A stretch of 64,000 nucleotides of DNA from Firmicutes bacterium FC7 (lineage in GTDB: Bacteria > Bacillota > Clostridia > Tissierellales > Tissierellaceae), in contig JAKELU010000008.1 in assembly GCA_022760735.1 (NCBI GenBank), positions 30,812 to 94,811 on the forward strand. The letters are read 5' to 3'. Positions 39,642-48,451 of the stretch are shown here, one piece after another. The notes under the pieces are model-generated. The model saw only the letters and a program-made list of their open reading frames with translations. It did not search any database and had not been told where the DNA came from. Position 1 is the first letter of the stretch. Each line of letters begins with the position of its first letter. The position numbers and the translations under genes are program-made.

Positions 39642-41399
39642 ATGAAAAAAACAAAAATAGTAGCTACGATAGGACCTGCTTCAGAATCAAAGGATGTACT
39701 TAAAAAGCTATTCCTAAATGGTGTAAATGTATGTAGATTAAACTTTTCTCACGGAAGTCATGAAGAACATCAAAAGAGAATCGACTTGATTAAAGAAGTA
39801 AGGCAAGAATTAGACTTACCTATTGCTATTATGCTAGATACAAAAGGACCGGAAATAAGAATTGGTAATTTTAAGGATTCAACAATCGAGATAAAACAGG
39901 ATGATATATTTACTCTTACTACTAGAGATGTAATGGGTGACGAATCAATCGTTAGTATATCATACAAAGGATTACCAAATGATGTTGAGGTTGGCGGACG
40001 TATTTTAATAGATGATGGGCTTGTAGAATTTAAGATCCTAGAAATTATAAATAATACAGATATTAAGTGTGTTGCAATAAATAGTGGAACATTAAAAAAT
40101 CATAAAGGTGTCAATGTTCCAAATGTAAAAATAAATCTACCTGCTGTTACGCAAAAAGATATCGATGATATAAAATTTGGAATTAAAAATGAAATAGATT
40201 TTATAGCAGTATCCTTTGTTAGAACTGCTGATGATGTAAATGTAATTAGAAGAATTCTAGAGGAAAATAACGGCCAAAATATTCAACTAATCTCAAAGAT
40301 AGAGAGTCAGCAAGGTGTTGATAATATAGACGAAATCCTTCAGGTATCTGATGGTATAATGGTGGCAAGAGGTGATTTAGGTGTAGAGGTTCAGACTGAA
40401 GAAATACCTCTTATACAGAAAATGCTAATTAAGAAATGCAAGATGGCTGGAAAGCCAGTTATTACTGCTACACAAATGCTAGATTCCATGATGAGAAACC
40501 CAAGGCCAACAAGAGCGGAGGTAACTGATGTAGCAAATGCAATACTGGATGGTAGCAGTGCTATTATGCTTTCAGGTGAAACAGCTGCAGGTAAATATCC
40601 AGTAGAAGCTGTGAAAATGATGCATAGTATAGCAGTTAGAACTGAGAATTCATTAAACTATGAAGAGTTGCTAAAGACTACAACTGGAATGACTCAATTG
40701 ACTATTACAAATGCAATAGGAAAGGCTACATGCACAACTGCACAGGATTTAGATGTCGCAGCTATAATTACAGCAACTTCATCAGGTTATACATCTAAGG
40801 CGATCTCTAAATTTAGACCAAAGGCTCCTATAGTTGCTGTTACCACTACTGAAACAGTAAGAAGAAGACTAGCTTTAGAGTGGGGTGTATATCCAATTTT
40901 GGCTCCTGAAAGTACTTCAACTGATGAAGTATTAGAAAACTCAATTAATGCAGCAATAAGAAATGGATATGTTAAAGAAGGAGATCTAGTAGTAATTACT
41001 GCTGGTATTCCTGTTGGCCTTTCAGGAACTACTAATATGATAAAAGTTCATACAATAGGGAAAGTATTATTAACAGGACAGGGTATTGGTAGTAAAGTTG
41101 GAACAGGTAGAGTTTGTATTGCAAATTCTGAGGAAGATTTACTAAATAATTTTGAGGATGGAGATATAATAGTTACAAGTTCCACTTACAAGGAAATGGT
41201 GAAATTTATGGAGAGGGCTTCAGCAATAATAACTGAAGAAGGTGGGCTTACTTCCCACAGTGCTATTGTCGGCTTAAATCTTGAGAAGCCTACAATTGTA
41301 GGGGCGAAAGATGCGAGAAATATCCTTAAGAATGGTGATATTGTTACAGTTGACTCATCAACAGGCCAGGTTTATAAAGGTCAAGCAAAAGTACTGTAA
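39642..41399 (+). CDS. pyk: Pyruvate kinase with C-terminal PEP-utilising domain
   Basis: A 585-residue enzyme converting PEP and ADP to pyruvate and ATP. The barrel carries K-I-V-A-T-I-G-P-A-S, the active-site lysine in I-Q-L-I-S-K-I-E, and M-V-A-R-G-D-L-G-V-E. From about residue 480 it has the extra mobile domain typical of Bacillus-type Pyk (E-E-G-G-L-T-S-H-S-A-I-V-G). The histidine in T-S-H-S is kept although the domain is thought non-catalytic in this family. AGGAGG precedes the ATG. It ends at the hairpin-like repeat at 41451. Confidence 0.96.
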   Translation: MKKTKIVATIGPASESKDVLKKLFLNGVNVCRLNFSHGSHEEHQKRIDLIKEVRQELDLPIAIMLDTKGPEIRIGNFKDSTIEIKQDDIFTLTTRDVMGDESIVSISYKGLPNDVEVGGRILIDDGLVEFKILEIINNTDIKCVAINSGTLKNHKGVNVPNVKINLPAVTQKDIDDIKFGIKNEIDFIAVSFVRTADDVNVIRRILEENNGQNIQLISKIESQQGVDNIDEILQVSDGIMVARGDLGVEVQTEEIPLIQKMLIKKCKMAGKPVITATQMLDSMMRNPRPTRAEVTDVANAILDGSSAIMLSGETAAGKYPVEAVKMMHSIAVRTENSLNYEELLKTTTGMTQLTITNAIGKATCTTAQDLDVAAIITATSSGYTSKAISKFRPKAPIVAVTTTETVRRRLALEWGVYPILAPESTSTDEVLENSINAAIRNGYVKEGDLVVITAGIPVGLSGTTNMIKVHTIGKVLLTGQGIGSKVGTGRVCIANSEEDLLNNFEDGDIIVTSSTYKEMVKFMERASAIITEEGGLTSHSAIVGLNLEKPTIVGAKDARNILKNGDIVTVDSSTGQVYKGQAKVL

Positions 41400-41400
41400 A

Positions 41401-41527
41401 AGTGAATAGTTAATAATGAAAAATTAAGAATTAAAGATTAAATTTTATTACCCGAGATGCTTCGCTATAGCTTAGCCTGACAAAAGCATTGTTGTCATTC
41501 TAGGTCTGTCGAAAATCTCGGGTTTTT
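41401..41527 (+). repeat. Degenerate palindromic repeat element, also the pyk terminator
   Basis: CCCGAGAT at 41451-41458 pairs with ATCTCGGG at 41515-41522. Within lie nearly mirrored TTCGCTATAG...CCTGACAA and TTGTCATTCTAGG segments, so the whole folds into one long imperfect hairpin ending in a T-run. It is preceded by an A/T-rich lead (GTGAATAGTTAATAATGAA...). Both parts recall the dispersed GTCATTCTGAGC / GAATCTCGGG intergenic repeats seen in clostridia and other bacteria, which is recollection rather than a search. It may serve as terminator. Confidence 0.65.
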
Positions 41528-41667
41528 CTATGTAATTGTGTGCTGTTATGTGCACGACAATAAATATAGCTAAAATCTTTGATTTTGTCATACATATCTG
41601 GTAGGGTATAAATTGATTATGTTATAATATTTTAGCAACTCTAAATACTTTTTCAAAGGTGAGTGAA

Positions 41668-43047
41668 TTGAAGAATAACAAATCAGAACTAATCTTAAAA
41701 GGTAATATCTATAAAGTATTAATTACCCTATCTATACCTATTATGCTAAATAGTATTATACAAACATTATATAATCTTGTTGATGGCATATGGGTAAGCA
41801 AAATTTCATCTGTTCACTTTGCAGCTACATCGTTTGTTTGGCCTATCAACTTCTTATTTATTGCTATTGGTATTGGTATATCCATAGCTGGAACTTCCAT
41901 TCTTTCAAGGTTAGTAGGAGCAGAAAAATATGAAGAAGCAAAGGAATATTCCAATCAGTTAATCGTGACCTCTTTTTTAATATCTATAATATTTGCATTA
42001 ATTGGATTTCTTATAAGTCCATACATTATAAAAGTTATTGGTGGAGAAGGTGATATATTAGAATACGGGAATATATATCTGAGGGTCACATTTCTGGATA
42101 TGCCATTTATGTTCTTGTATTTTAGCTTATATTCCATAATGACCGCACAAGGAGATACTATTACACCTACAACTTTAAGTGGTATTTCCGCAATTATAAA
42201 TGTTGTTTTAGACCCTATCTTTATTTTTAATCTTAATCTGGGGATTGCTGGTGCAGCGTGGGCAACCTTAGTTTCTAAGATGATTTTAGCCATGATAGGA
42301 TTATATTATCTATTTAAAGGTTCTAGTAATATTAAGCCAAATCTCAATGGATTTAGTTTTGATAGAGAAATAATTAAAGAAATATACACTGTGGCAATAC
42401 CAGCAAGTATTGGACAAATAGGTGCTTCTGTTGGATTTATGGCTTTAAATGGATTTATTGTATCTTATGGCACAGCAACAATGGCTGCTTTTGGTATGGT
42501 TAATAGAATTACAAATCTAGTAATGCAGCCAGCAATGAGCGTAGGTTCAGCTTTAACAGCAGTTATAGGTCAAAATCTTGGAGCAAGTCAAGAGGATAGG
42601 GCTCGTGATTCATTCATAAAAGCTTCTACTATTGCTCTAACAATAGGAACAATTGGTGGCATAGTAATATATGTATTTAATAATCAAATTATAAACTTCT
42701 TCATACTTTCAAAAGATGACCCATTGGTTATTACTGAAAGTATTACTTATATGAGATATGTAGCTTTTTCTATGCCCTTAATGGGAATGTTTAGTGTATT
42801 TCAAGGAATCTTTCAGGGTTCAGGAAATACTAAATACTCAATGGCTATGGAAGTAGGTAGATTATGGTTTGTAAGATTACCTATGATCTTGTTGTTTAAA
42901 CACCTTACAGACTTTGGCTCCACAGGAATATGGTTTTCTATGAGCTTTAGTAACTTAATTGTTTGTTTATATGGATATATTATGTACAAGGTGAAAGGAA
43001 TAGAAAACAGAGCAAATAAAAGTAGTGAACGACTTAACAATATTTAA
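41668..43047 (+). CDS. MATE family efflux transporter
   Basis: A protein of about 459 residues with twelve hydrophobic helices and the duplicated MATE pattern (P-I-M-L-N-S-I-I-Q-T-L-Y-N-L-V-D in the first half; P-A-S-I-G-Q-I-G-A-S-V-G in the second). It exchanges cations for drugs or metabolites; the substrate is unknown. AAAGGTGA at 41655-41662 favours the TTG at 41668. A GTG at 41659 would add three residues but has no good ribosome site. A second MATE gene at 51895 is a distant relative. Confidence 0.88.
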   Translation: MKNNKSELILKGNIYKVLITLSIPIMLNSIIQTLYNLVDGIWVSKISSVHFAATSFVWPINFLFIAIGIGISIAGTSILSRLVGAEKYEEAKEYSNQLIVTSFLISIIFALIGFLISPYIIKVIGGEGDILEYGNIYLRVTFLDMPFMFLYFSLYSIMTAQGDTITPTTLSGISAIINVVLDPIFIFNLNLGIAGAAWATLVSKMILAMIGLYYLFKGSSNIKPNLNGFSFDREIIKEIYTVAIPASIGQIGASVGFMALNGFIVSYGTATMAAFGMVNRITNLVMQPAMSVGSALTAVIGQNLGASQEDRARDSFIKASTIALTIGTIGGIVIYVFNNQIINFFILSKDDPLVITESITYMRYVAFSMPLMGMFSVFQGIFQGSGNTKYSMAMEVGRLWFVRLPMILLFKHLTDFGSTGIWFSMSFSNLIVCLYGYIMYKVKGIENRANKSSERLNNI

Positions 43048-43096
43048 TAACAAGTAGAATATTTTTGCATTAGTCTGATTTAGAAAGAGGTATAAA

Positions 43097-44968
43097 ATGA
43101 TATTACTTAATTTAGAAAATGTATCAAAAGCATATACGGAAAAAACTCTATTAAACAATATATCCTTTGGAATAATGGATAATGATAAAATTGGTCTTAT
43201 TGGAGTAAATGGAACTGGTAAAACTACTTTATTGAGAATAATATCTGGCATAGAAGAGCCAGATGAAGGCAGAGTAATAAAGACTAATAATATTAATGTA
43301 GAATACTTACCTCAAAATCCTGATTTCGAAGCAAATGCAAGGGTCATAGAACAGGTATTTAAGGGGAATTCTCAGAATATGAAGATTATTAGAGAATATG
43401 AAGAGGCAGTTAATAATCCTAATGCATCTAAGGAAAAAATAATAAGTCTCGCTCAAAGAATGGATGAAATAAATGGTTGGGAATTAGAAAGTGAAGCTAA
43501 AAATGTACTAACAAAATTAGGGGTAAATAGATTTGATGAATTAGTAGGCAACCTATCAGGAGGACAGAAAAAGAGAGTAGCACTAGCATCAGTTCTTATT
43601 AATACATCTGATTTACTGATCCTCGATGAACCTACAAATCACTTAGATAATGAAACTATTTCATGGCTTGAGGAATATTTAAAACAACGAAAAGGTGCTC
43701 TATTGATGGTAACTCATGATAGGTATTTTTTAGATAGAGTAGTTAATCAGATAATCGAATTAGACGGAGGTAATTTATATTCATATAAAGGCAACTATAG
43801 CTACTATTTAGAGAAGAAAGCTGAGCGCGAGGAAGCTATAATAGCTAGTGAGTTAAAGAGACGTAATCTTTACAAAAAAGAATTAGCATGGATTAAAAGA
43901 GGAGCTAGGGCAAGAACTACGAAGCAAAAGGCTAGAATACAAAGATTTAATGAATTAGAGGAAAGTGCAGTGGACTTGTCAAAGCAGAATATGGAAATCT
44001 CAGTAGCAAGTTCAAGACTCGGTAAGAAAATTATAGAACTCCATGATGTTTCTAAATCCTATGGAGACTTGACATTGATAAAAGACTTTAGCTATACATT
44101 GTTAAGAGATGATAGAGTTGGAATATTAGGTCCAAATGGATTTGGTAAATCTACTTTATTAAAGATATTTGCAGGCAAGCTTGAGCCTGATAAGGGTAAT
44201 GTAGAAATAGGTGAAACAGTTAAAATTGGTTATTTTTCTCAAGAAATTACCGAAATGAACAAAAATCAGAGAGTTATAGATTATATAAAGGATGCAGGTG
44301 AATATGTAATTACAGCAGATGGGACTAAAATTACAGCTGCTCAGATGCTAGAGAAGTTCCTATTCCCACCGGATTTGCAATGGAACCCCATAGGGAAATT
44401 ATCAGGCGGAGAGAAAAGAAGACTTCATTTGCTAAGGGTTCTTATGGAGGCACCAAATGTACTTTTATTAGATGAACCAACAAACGATTTGGATATACAA
44501 ACCTTAACTATCTTAGAGGATTATATAGAAGAGTTTCCTGGAGCAGTAGTAATCGTATCTCATGATAGATACTTACTTGATAAAATAGTGGATAAAGTAT
44601 TTGTTTTTGAGGGTAATGGTAATATCGTTGGTTATACAGGTAATTACTCATATTTTACTGAAAATAAGAAAGATGAAATTATAGAGGAAAAGCCTAAGGA
44701 AACTAAGATGGAGAAAAAAAGAGAGCAAAATAAAAAGCTGAAATTTTCATATAATGAACAAAGAGAATGGGAAACCATAGATGAAGATATAGCAAAATTA
44801 GAAGAAAAAATTGCTATTATAGAAAAAGAAATGGAGGCTGTAGCGTCTCAATATACAAAGCTTGAAGAGTTAATGATCCAAAAACAAGAATTTGAACAAC
44901 AATTGGAAGAGAAGATGGAAAGGTGGGTTTATCTTTCAGAATTGCAGGAAAAGATAAAAAATCAGTGA
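43097..44968 (+). CDS. ABC-F family ATPase (Uup-like)
   Basis: A 623-residue soluble protein with two ABC domains and no membrane helices. The P-loops are G-V-N-G-T-G-K-T-T and G-P-N-G-F-G-K-S-T; the signatures L-S-G-G-Q-K-K-R and L-S-G-G-E-K-R-R. A linker rich in K/R follows the first domain, and a charged C-terminal coiled coil (about 540-620) resembles that of Uup, which binds branched DNA or ribosomes. ABC-F proteins act on ribosomes. This is more likely a housekeeping factor than an antibiotic-resistance type. Confidence 0.88.
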   Translation: MILLNLENVSKAYTEKTLLNNISFGIMDNDKIGLIGVNGTGKTTLLRIISGIEEPDEGRVIKTNNINVEYLPQNPDFEANARVIEQVFKGNSQNMKIIREYEEAVNNPNASKEKIISLAQRMDEINGWELESEAKNVLTKLGVNRFDELVGNLSGGQKKRVALASVLINTSDLLILDEPTNHLDNETISWLEEYLKQRKGALLMVTHDRYFLDRVVNQIIELDGGNLYSYKGNYSYYLEKKAEREEAIIASELKRRNLYKKELAWIKRGARARTTKQKARIQRFNELEESAVDLSKQNMEISVASSRLGKKIIELHDVSKSYGDLTLIKDFSYTLLRDDRVGILGPNGFGKSTLLKIFAGKLEPDKGNVEIGETVKIGYFSQEITEMNKNQRVIDYIKDAGEYVITADGTKITAAQMLEKFLFPPDLQWNPIGKLSGGEKRRLHLLRVLMEAPNVLLLDEPTNDLDIQTLTILEDYIEEFPGAVVIVSHDRYLLDKIVDKVFVFEGNGNIVGYTGNYSYFTENKKDEIIEEKPKETKMEKKREQNKKLKFSYNEQREWETIDEDIAKLEEKIAIIEKEMEAVASQYTKLEELMIQKQEFEQQLEEKMERWVYLSELQEKIKNQ

Positions 44969-45349
44969 TCCATAATTCTTAAATAAATGAACTTTTAGTA
45001 ATTAAACAAAGCAGTAAACCGTATCATATAATTAAGAAACGGATTAGGAAGGAATCTTATTTCCTGTATTAAAATCTCCTCTCATACTTTGAAGAAAGCA
45101 AAAGAAGGAAATAGCAAATTAACTAAAAAAGAAATTAATAAATACTTAATGAAACAAGCGAGAAATAGTGAGAATATAAACAATGAGTTGGCAGATATAC
45201 TAAAAAAGCTAAAACTATAAAAAACACAAAAGACGAGATTTGTAAAGCTCGTCTTTTGTATATCATAAATATTATAATATACATCATTAATTTGCCTATA
45301 TACGCAATTATGTTATAATCAATATGAAAATATTTAGGAGGGAGATTTC
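44969..45349. other. Intergenic stretch with a possible short ORF
   Basis: Between the ABC-F gene and pckA. An open frame on the plus strand from a TTG at 45089 (or an ATG at 45149) to TAA at 45220 encodes 43 residues, lysine-rich with a helical end (N-E-L-A-D-I-L-K-K-L-K-L). It is open further upstream to about 45030 but has no good ribosome site. It ends just before a strong hairpin. I read it as a possible gene remnant rather than a proven gene. Confidence 0.35.
45226..45262 (+). terminator. Hairpin terminator upstream of pckA
   Basis: A perfect 12-bp stem, ACAAAAGACGAG (45226-45237) with CTCGTCTTTTGT (45248-45259), with a ten-base loop. It follows the short ORF at 45089-45220 and would end transcripts coming from the ABC-F gene. 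Confidence 0.75.
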
Positions 45350-46990
45350 ATGTCCACCATAAACTTATTTAATGTTAATGAAATAAATTCAAATAATAAA
45401 ATTTTTAGCTCTATAAGAAGTACAATTGAAACTAATTTCTATGGCAATAACGTAGTTAATATAAATTCATTAAGTGAAGCTTATAAATTAGCATATAATT
45501 CACCTGGAACAATAGTTACTGACATGTTTGTACATAAGCCTGAAGAAATTGGACTTGAGCCAAGTGCAAGGGTATTGTTATTTAATGATGGAGCAACAAC
45601 AGGGCGTTTTGCAGGAGCAAGAGTTATTCTAGGAGAACCAGGAGTAGACGAAAAAGAATATTCAGCAATAGCAAGAGAAGCCGTTTACCAATCTAGATAT
45701 AAAAAATTATACCATGCCCAATGTTTTTTAGGGCTTCATCCTGACTTTATGATAAAAGCTCATCTTTTAATTCCGGAAGGACATGAAAATATTATGTATT
45801 CATGGCTACTAAACTTCCAGTACATTAATGAATTTTATAAGGAAATGTATAAGAATTCAAAAAAATATCCTGAAGGTGATATTTATATATTTTCAGATCC
45901 GGACTATGTACCAAATATGAAACCAGAAGGGTTAGCCTTATTTGATCCAGAACATAATTGTGCATTGCTACTAGGGTTAAGATATTTTGGAGAACATAAA
46001 AAGGGTACATTAACACTTGGATGGGGTATAGCAAATAGAAATGGTTATGCATCATGTCATGGTGGTATGAAAAGATATAATTTTGAAGATGGAAGTAAAT
46101 ACACAATAGGTGTATTTGGACTATCAGGTTCAGGAAAATCTACTTTAACACACGCAAAGCATGATGGTAAATTTGATATAACAATATTACATGATGATGC
46201 TTATATAATATCAACAGAAGATGGCTCCTCAATTGCCTTGGAACCAGCATACTTCGATAAGACACAAGATTATCCAACAGCACATCCTTCAAATAAATAT
46301 CTATTGACTGTACAAAATTGTGGAGTAACACTAGATGAAGAAGGAAAAAAGGTTATAGTAACTGAGGATATTAGAAATGGAAATGGTCGAGCAGTAAAAT
46401 CTAGACTATGGGCAGAAAACAGAGTAGATAAAATAGATGAACCTGTCGATTCAATTGCATGGTTAATGAAGGATTCTACTATCCCACCAGTAATAAAGGT
46501 TAAGAATCCAGTATTGGCTTCAGTAATGGGTGCAACACTGGCTACAAAGAGAACAACAGCTGAGAAGCTGGCTAAAGGAGTGGATATGAACGCATTGGTT
46601 ATAGAACCTTATGCAAATCCATTTAGAACATATCCATTGGTTCATGACTATGAAAAATTTAAAGAGCTATTTGAGACAAGAAATGTTGAATGCTACATTA
46701 TAAATACAGGACATTTTATTAATAAAAAAATACCTAAAGAAGTTACATTAAAGCTCCTTGAAGATATAGTAACTAAAAAGGCGGAATTCAAGAAATTTGG
46801 CAACTTTACTGATTTAGAGTATCTTAAAATTGAGGGGTTTGATCCTGAATTTAATGAAGAATACAATGAAATGTGGAGAAACAGCATTAAATATAGAAAG
46901 GATTTCTTGGATAAAATAAAAGGAGGAAGAGATGATCTTCCTATGGAAGCTATGGAAGCATTAAATAAATTAGAGATGGAGCTATTGTAA
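45350..46990 (+). CDS. pckA: Phosphoenolpyruvate carboxykinase (ATP)
   Basis: A 546-residue enzyme interconverting oxaloacetate plus ATP and PEP plus CO2. The P-loop [10 protein letters not shown] (about 259) and metal-binding H-D-D-A-Y-I (about 283) are clear, with T-T-G-R-F-A-G-A-R near residue 90 in the substrate region. The N-terminal part is unlike the textbook E. coli form, marking a divergent ATP-PEPCK subgroup. In an anaerobe it may run toward oxaloacetate. AGGAGGGAG precedes the ATG. A single-gene unit with its own terminator. Confidence 0.85.
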   Translation: MSTINLFNVNEINSNNKIFSSIRSTIETNFYGNNVVNINSLSEAYKLAYNSPGTIVTDMFVHKPEEIGLEPSARVLLFNDGATTGRFAGARVILGEPGVDEKEYSAIAREAVYQSRYKKLYHAQCFLGLHPDFMIKAHLLIPEGHENIMYSWLLNFQYINEFYKEMYKNSKKYPEGDIYIFSDPDYVPNMKPEGLALFDPEHNCALLLGLRYFGEHKKGTLTLGWGIANRNGYASCHGGMKRYNFEDGSKYTIGVFGLSGSGKSTLTHAKHDGKFDITILHDDAYIISTEDGSSIALEPAYFDKTQDYPTAHPSNKYLLTVQNCGVTLDEEGKKVIVTEDIRNGNGRAVKSRLWAENRVDKIDEPVDSIAWLMKDSTIPPVIKVKNPVLASVMGATLATKRTTAEKLAKGVDMNALVIEPYANPFRTYPLVHDYEKFKELFETRNVECYIINTGHFINKKIPKEVTLKLLEDIVTKKAEFKKFGNFTDLEYLKIEGFDPEFNEEYNEMWRNSIKYRKDFLDKIKGGRDDLPMEAMEALNKLEMELL

Positions 46991-46993
46991 TTT

Positions 46994-47021
46994 GAGGCGA
47001 CAAATTTTTGTCGTCTCTTTT
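46994..47021 (+). terminator. Terminator of pckA
   Basis: A 10-bp stem (46994-47003 with 47008-47017, one G-T pair) with a short T-loop and a T-tail. Confidence 0.85.
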
Positions 47022-47098
47022 ATGCTTTTTACAAAAAAAATTATATTTTAGTATAAAATGTGGTATTATATACCTAACAATAGAAAAGTAGGTGCATT

Positions 47099-47935
47099 AT
47101 GATTAATTTGGGAGAATTACAAGTTTTAAAAATAAAAAGATTTACATCAGTTGGAGCCTTTTTAAATGAAGAGAAACCTGAGGATGAAGATGTATTATTG
47201 CCTAAAAGCCAAGTACCAAAAGGTGCTAAAGTTGGTGATGAAATAGAGGTTTTCATATATAGGGATTCAAAGGATAGAATTATCGCCACCACAAAGAAAC
47301 CTAAGGTAACAATAGGTGAACTAGGACATTTGACTGTAGTTAGCAGTTCAAAAATTGGTTATTTTCTTGATTGGGGACTAGAAAAAGACCTTTTCATGCC
47401 ATTTAGTGAAACAGTAGGACATGTTGAAAAAGGTAAGACATATTTAGTTGGAGTCTACTTAGACAAAAGTAGAAGACTAGCTGCAACTATGAAAATAAAG
47501 GATATGTTAAGTACAGAATCTCCATATAAGGAAAATGATAAAACTAAAGGTACTATATATAGTATCAATAGAGATATTGGTGCTTTTGTTGCAGTAGATG
47601 ATAAATACGACGGCCTAATTCCTAAAAAAGAATTATTAGGAGTTTATGAAGTAGGTGATATTGTCGAAGTTAGAGTAAATAAGGTTCTTGATGATGGAAA
47701 GTTAGATTTAAGTCTAAGAGAACGTGGATATATCCAGATGGATAAGGATATTGAGGTAATATTGGAGAAGTTAAGAAGCAATGGTGGCAGACTAGGACTT
47801 AATGATAAGAGTTCACCAGAGAAAGTTAGAAATGAATTACAAATGAGTAAATCAGGTTTCAAAAGAGCAATAGGCAGGATGTATAAGGAAGGAATAATTG
47901 ATATTACGGAAAAAGGAATAAAATTTAGAGACTAA
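47099..47935 (+). CDS. cvfB: S1 RNA-binding domain protein (CvfB family)
   Basis: A 278-residue cytosolic RNA-binding protein of the conserved virulence factor B type. It has tandem S1-like OB-folds (about 1-60, 65-135 and 140-205, the last with K-G-T-I-Y-S-I-N-R-D-I-G-A-F-V and L-S-L-R-E-R-G) and a C-terminal winged helix (about 215-278, with P-E-K-V-R-N-E-L-Q-M-S-K-S-G-F-K-R-A-I-G). In Staphylococcus CvfB influences virulence-gene expression; the clostridial role is unknown. AGGTG ribosome site upstream. The terminator overlaps the next region at 47940. Confidence 0.88.
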   Translation: MINLGELQVLKIKRFTSVGAFLNEEKPEDEDVLLPKSQVPKGAKVGDEIEVFIYRDSKDRIIATTKKPKVTIGELGHLTVVSSSKIGYFLDWGLEKDLFMPFSETVGHVEKGKTYLVGVYLDKSRRLAATMKIKDMLSTESPYKENDKTKGTIYSINRDIGAFVAVDDKYDGLIPKKELLGVYEVGDIVEVRVNKVLDDGKLDLSLRERGYIQMDKDIEVILEKLRSNGGRLGLNDKSSPEKVRNELQMSKSGFKRAIGRMYKEGIIDITEKGIKFRD

Positions 47936-47939
47936 TTAG

Positions 47940-47970
47940 AAAAGACAGAGGGTTTCCTTTGTCTTTTTCT
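47940..47970 (+). terminator. Terminator of cvfB
   Basis: AAAAGACAGAGG and CCTTTGTCTTTT form a 12-bp stem with one G-T pair around a four-base loop. It separates cvfB from the pseudopilin cluster. Confidence 0.85.
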
Positions 47971-48010
47971 AGTAAGTGGACAAGCTCGAATTGATAGGAG
48001 ATTGATTAGT

Positions 48011-48439
48011 ATGAAGTTGAAAAACAGAAGAGGATCAGTGCTTGCATTTGTACTTGTTATATTCATGGTTTTTTCGATATTTGCAATGTCCGCTTTACAC
48101 ATCACTATGACAAATACAAAACATGTCAAATTACTCAGAGACTCAACTCAAGCGTACTACTACGCATATTCAGGAGCAGAAATAGCTTATGCGGCAATAT
48201 TTAAAGAGGAGGGAAGTAACAAATCTATATTTGATACATATAAAAATTCAAGTAAAAAAATAGGACCTGAAACAATTGATATAGATAAAAAAGGAACAAA
48301 TGATATTACCGTAGAAGTAGAATTTATACCAGAAAAAAAGTTAGTTATTATTACCTCGATAGGAACTTATAATGGTAAATCGAGTACTGTAAAAATGTCA
48401 TTTAATACTGATTACCCATCTATTAAAATGTGGGAGTAG
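48011..48439 (+). CDS. PilX-like pilus assembly / minor pilin protein
   Basis: A 142-residue exported protein with a short basic N-terminus, a glycine (R-R-G-S-V-L-A-F-V-L) and one hydrophobic helix (about 9-30). The Q-A-Y-Y-Y-A-Y-S-G-A-E-I-A-Y motif is typical of PilX N-terminal domains, which lack the usual Glu5. The C-terminal part is a small beta-rich domain (about 80-140). PilX-type minor pilins prime assembly of type IV or type II-like pili. The ATG at 48011 fits TAGGAG at 47995-48000; a TTG at 48002 is too close. First gene of a three-gene cluster. Confidence 0.75.
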   Translation: MKLKNRRGSVLAFVLVIFMVFSIFAMSALHITMTNTKHVKLLRDSTQAYYYAYSGAEIAYAAIFKEEGSNKSIFDTYKNSSKKIGPETIDIDKKGTNDITVEVEFIPEKKLVIITSIGTYNGKSSTVKMSFNTDYPSIKMWE

Positions 48440-48451
48440 GAGAGGAAGAAT

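Noticed and set aside
41449..41523. tRNA or riboswitch
   Set aside because: The long hairpin lacks cloverleaf arms or known aptamer motifs and ends in a T-run, fitting a repeat or terminator instead.
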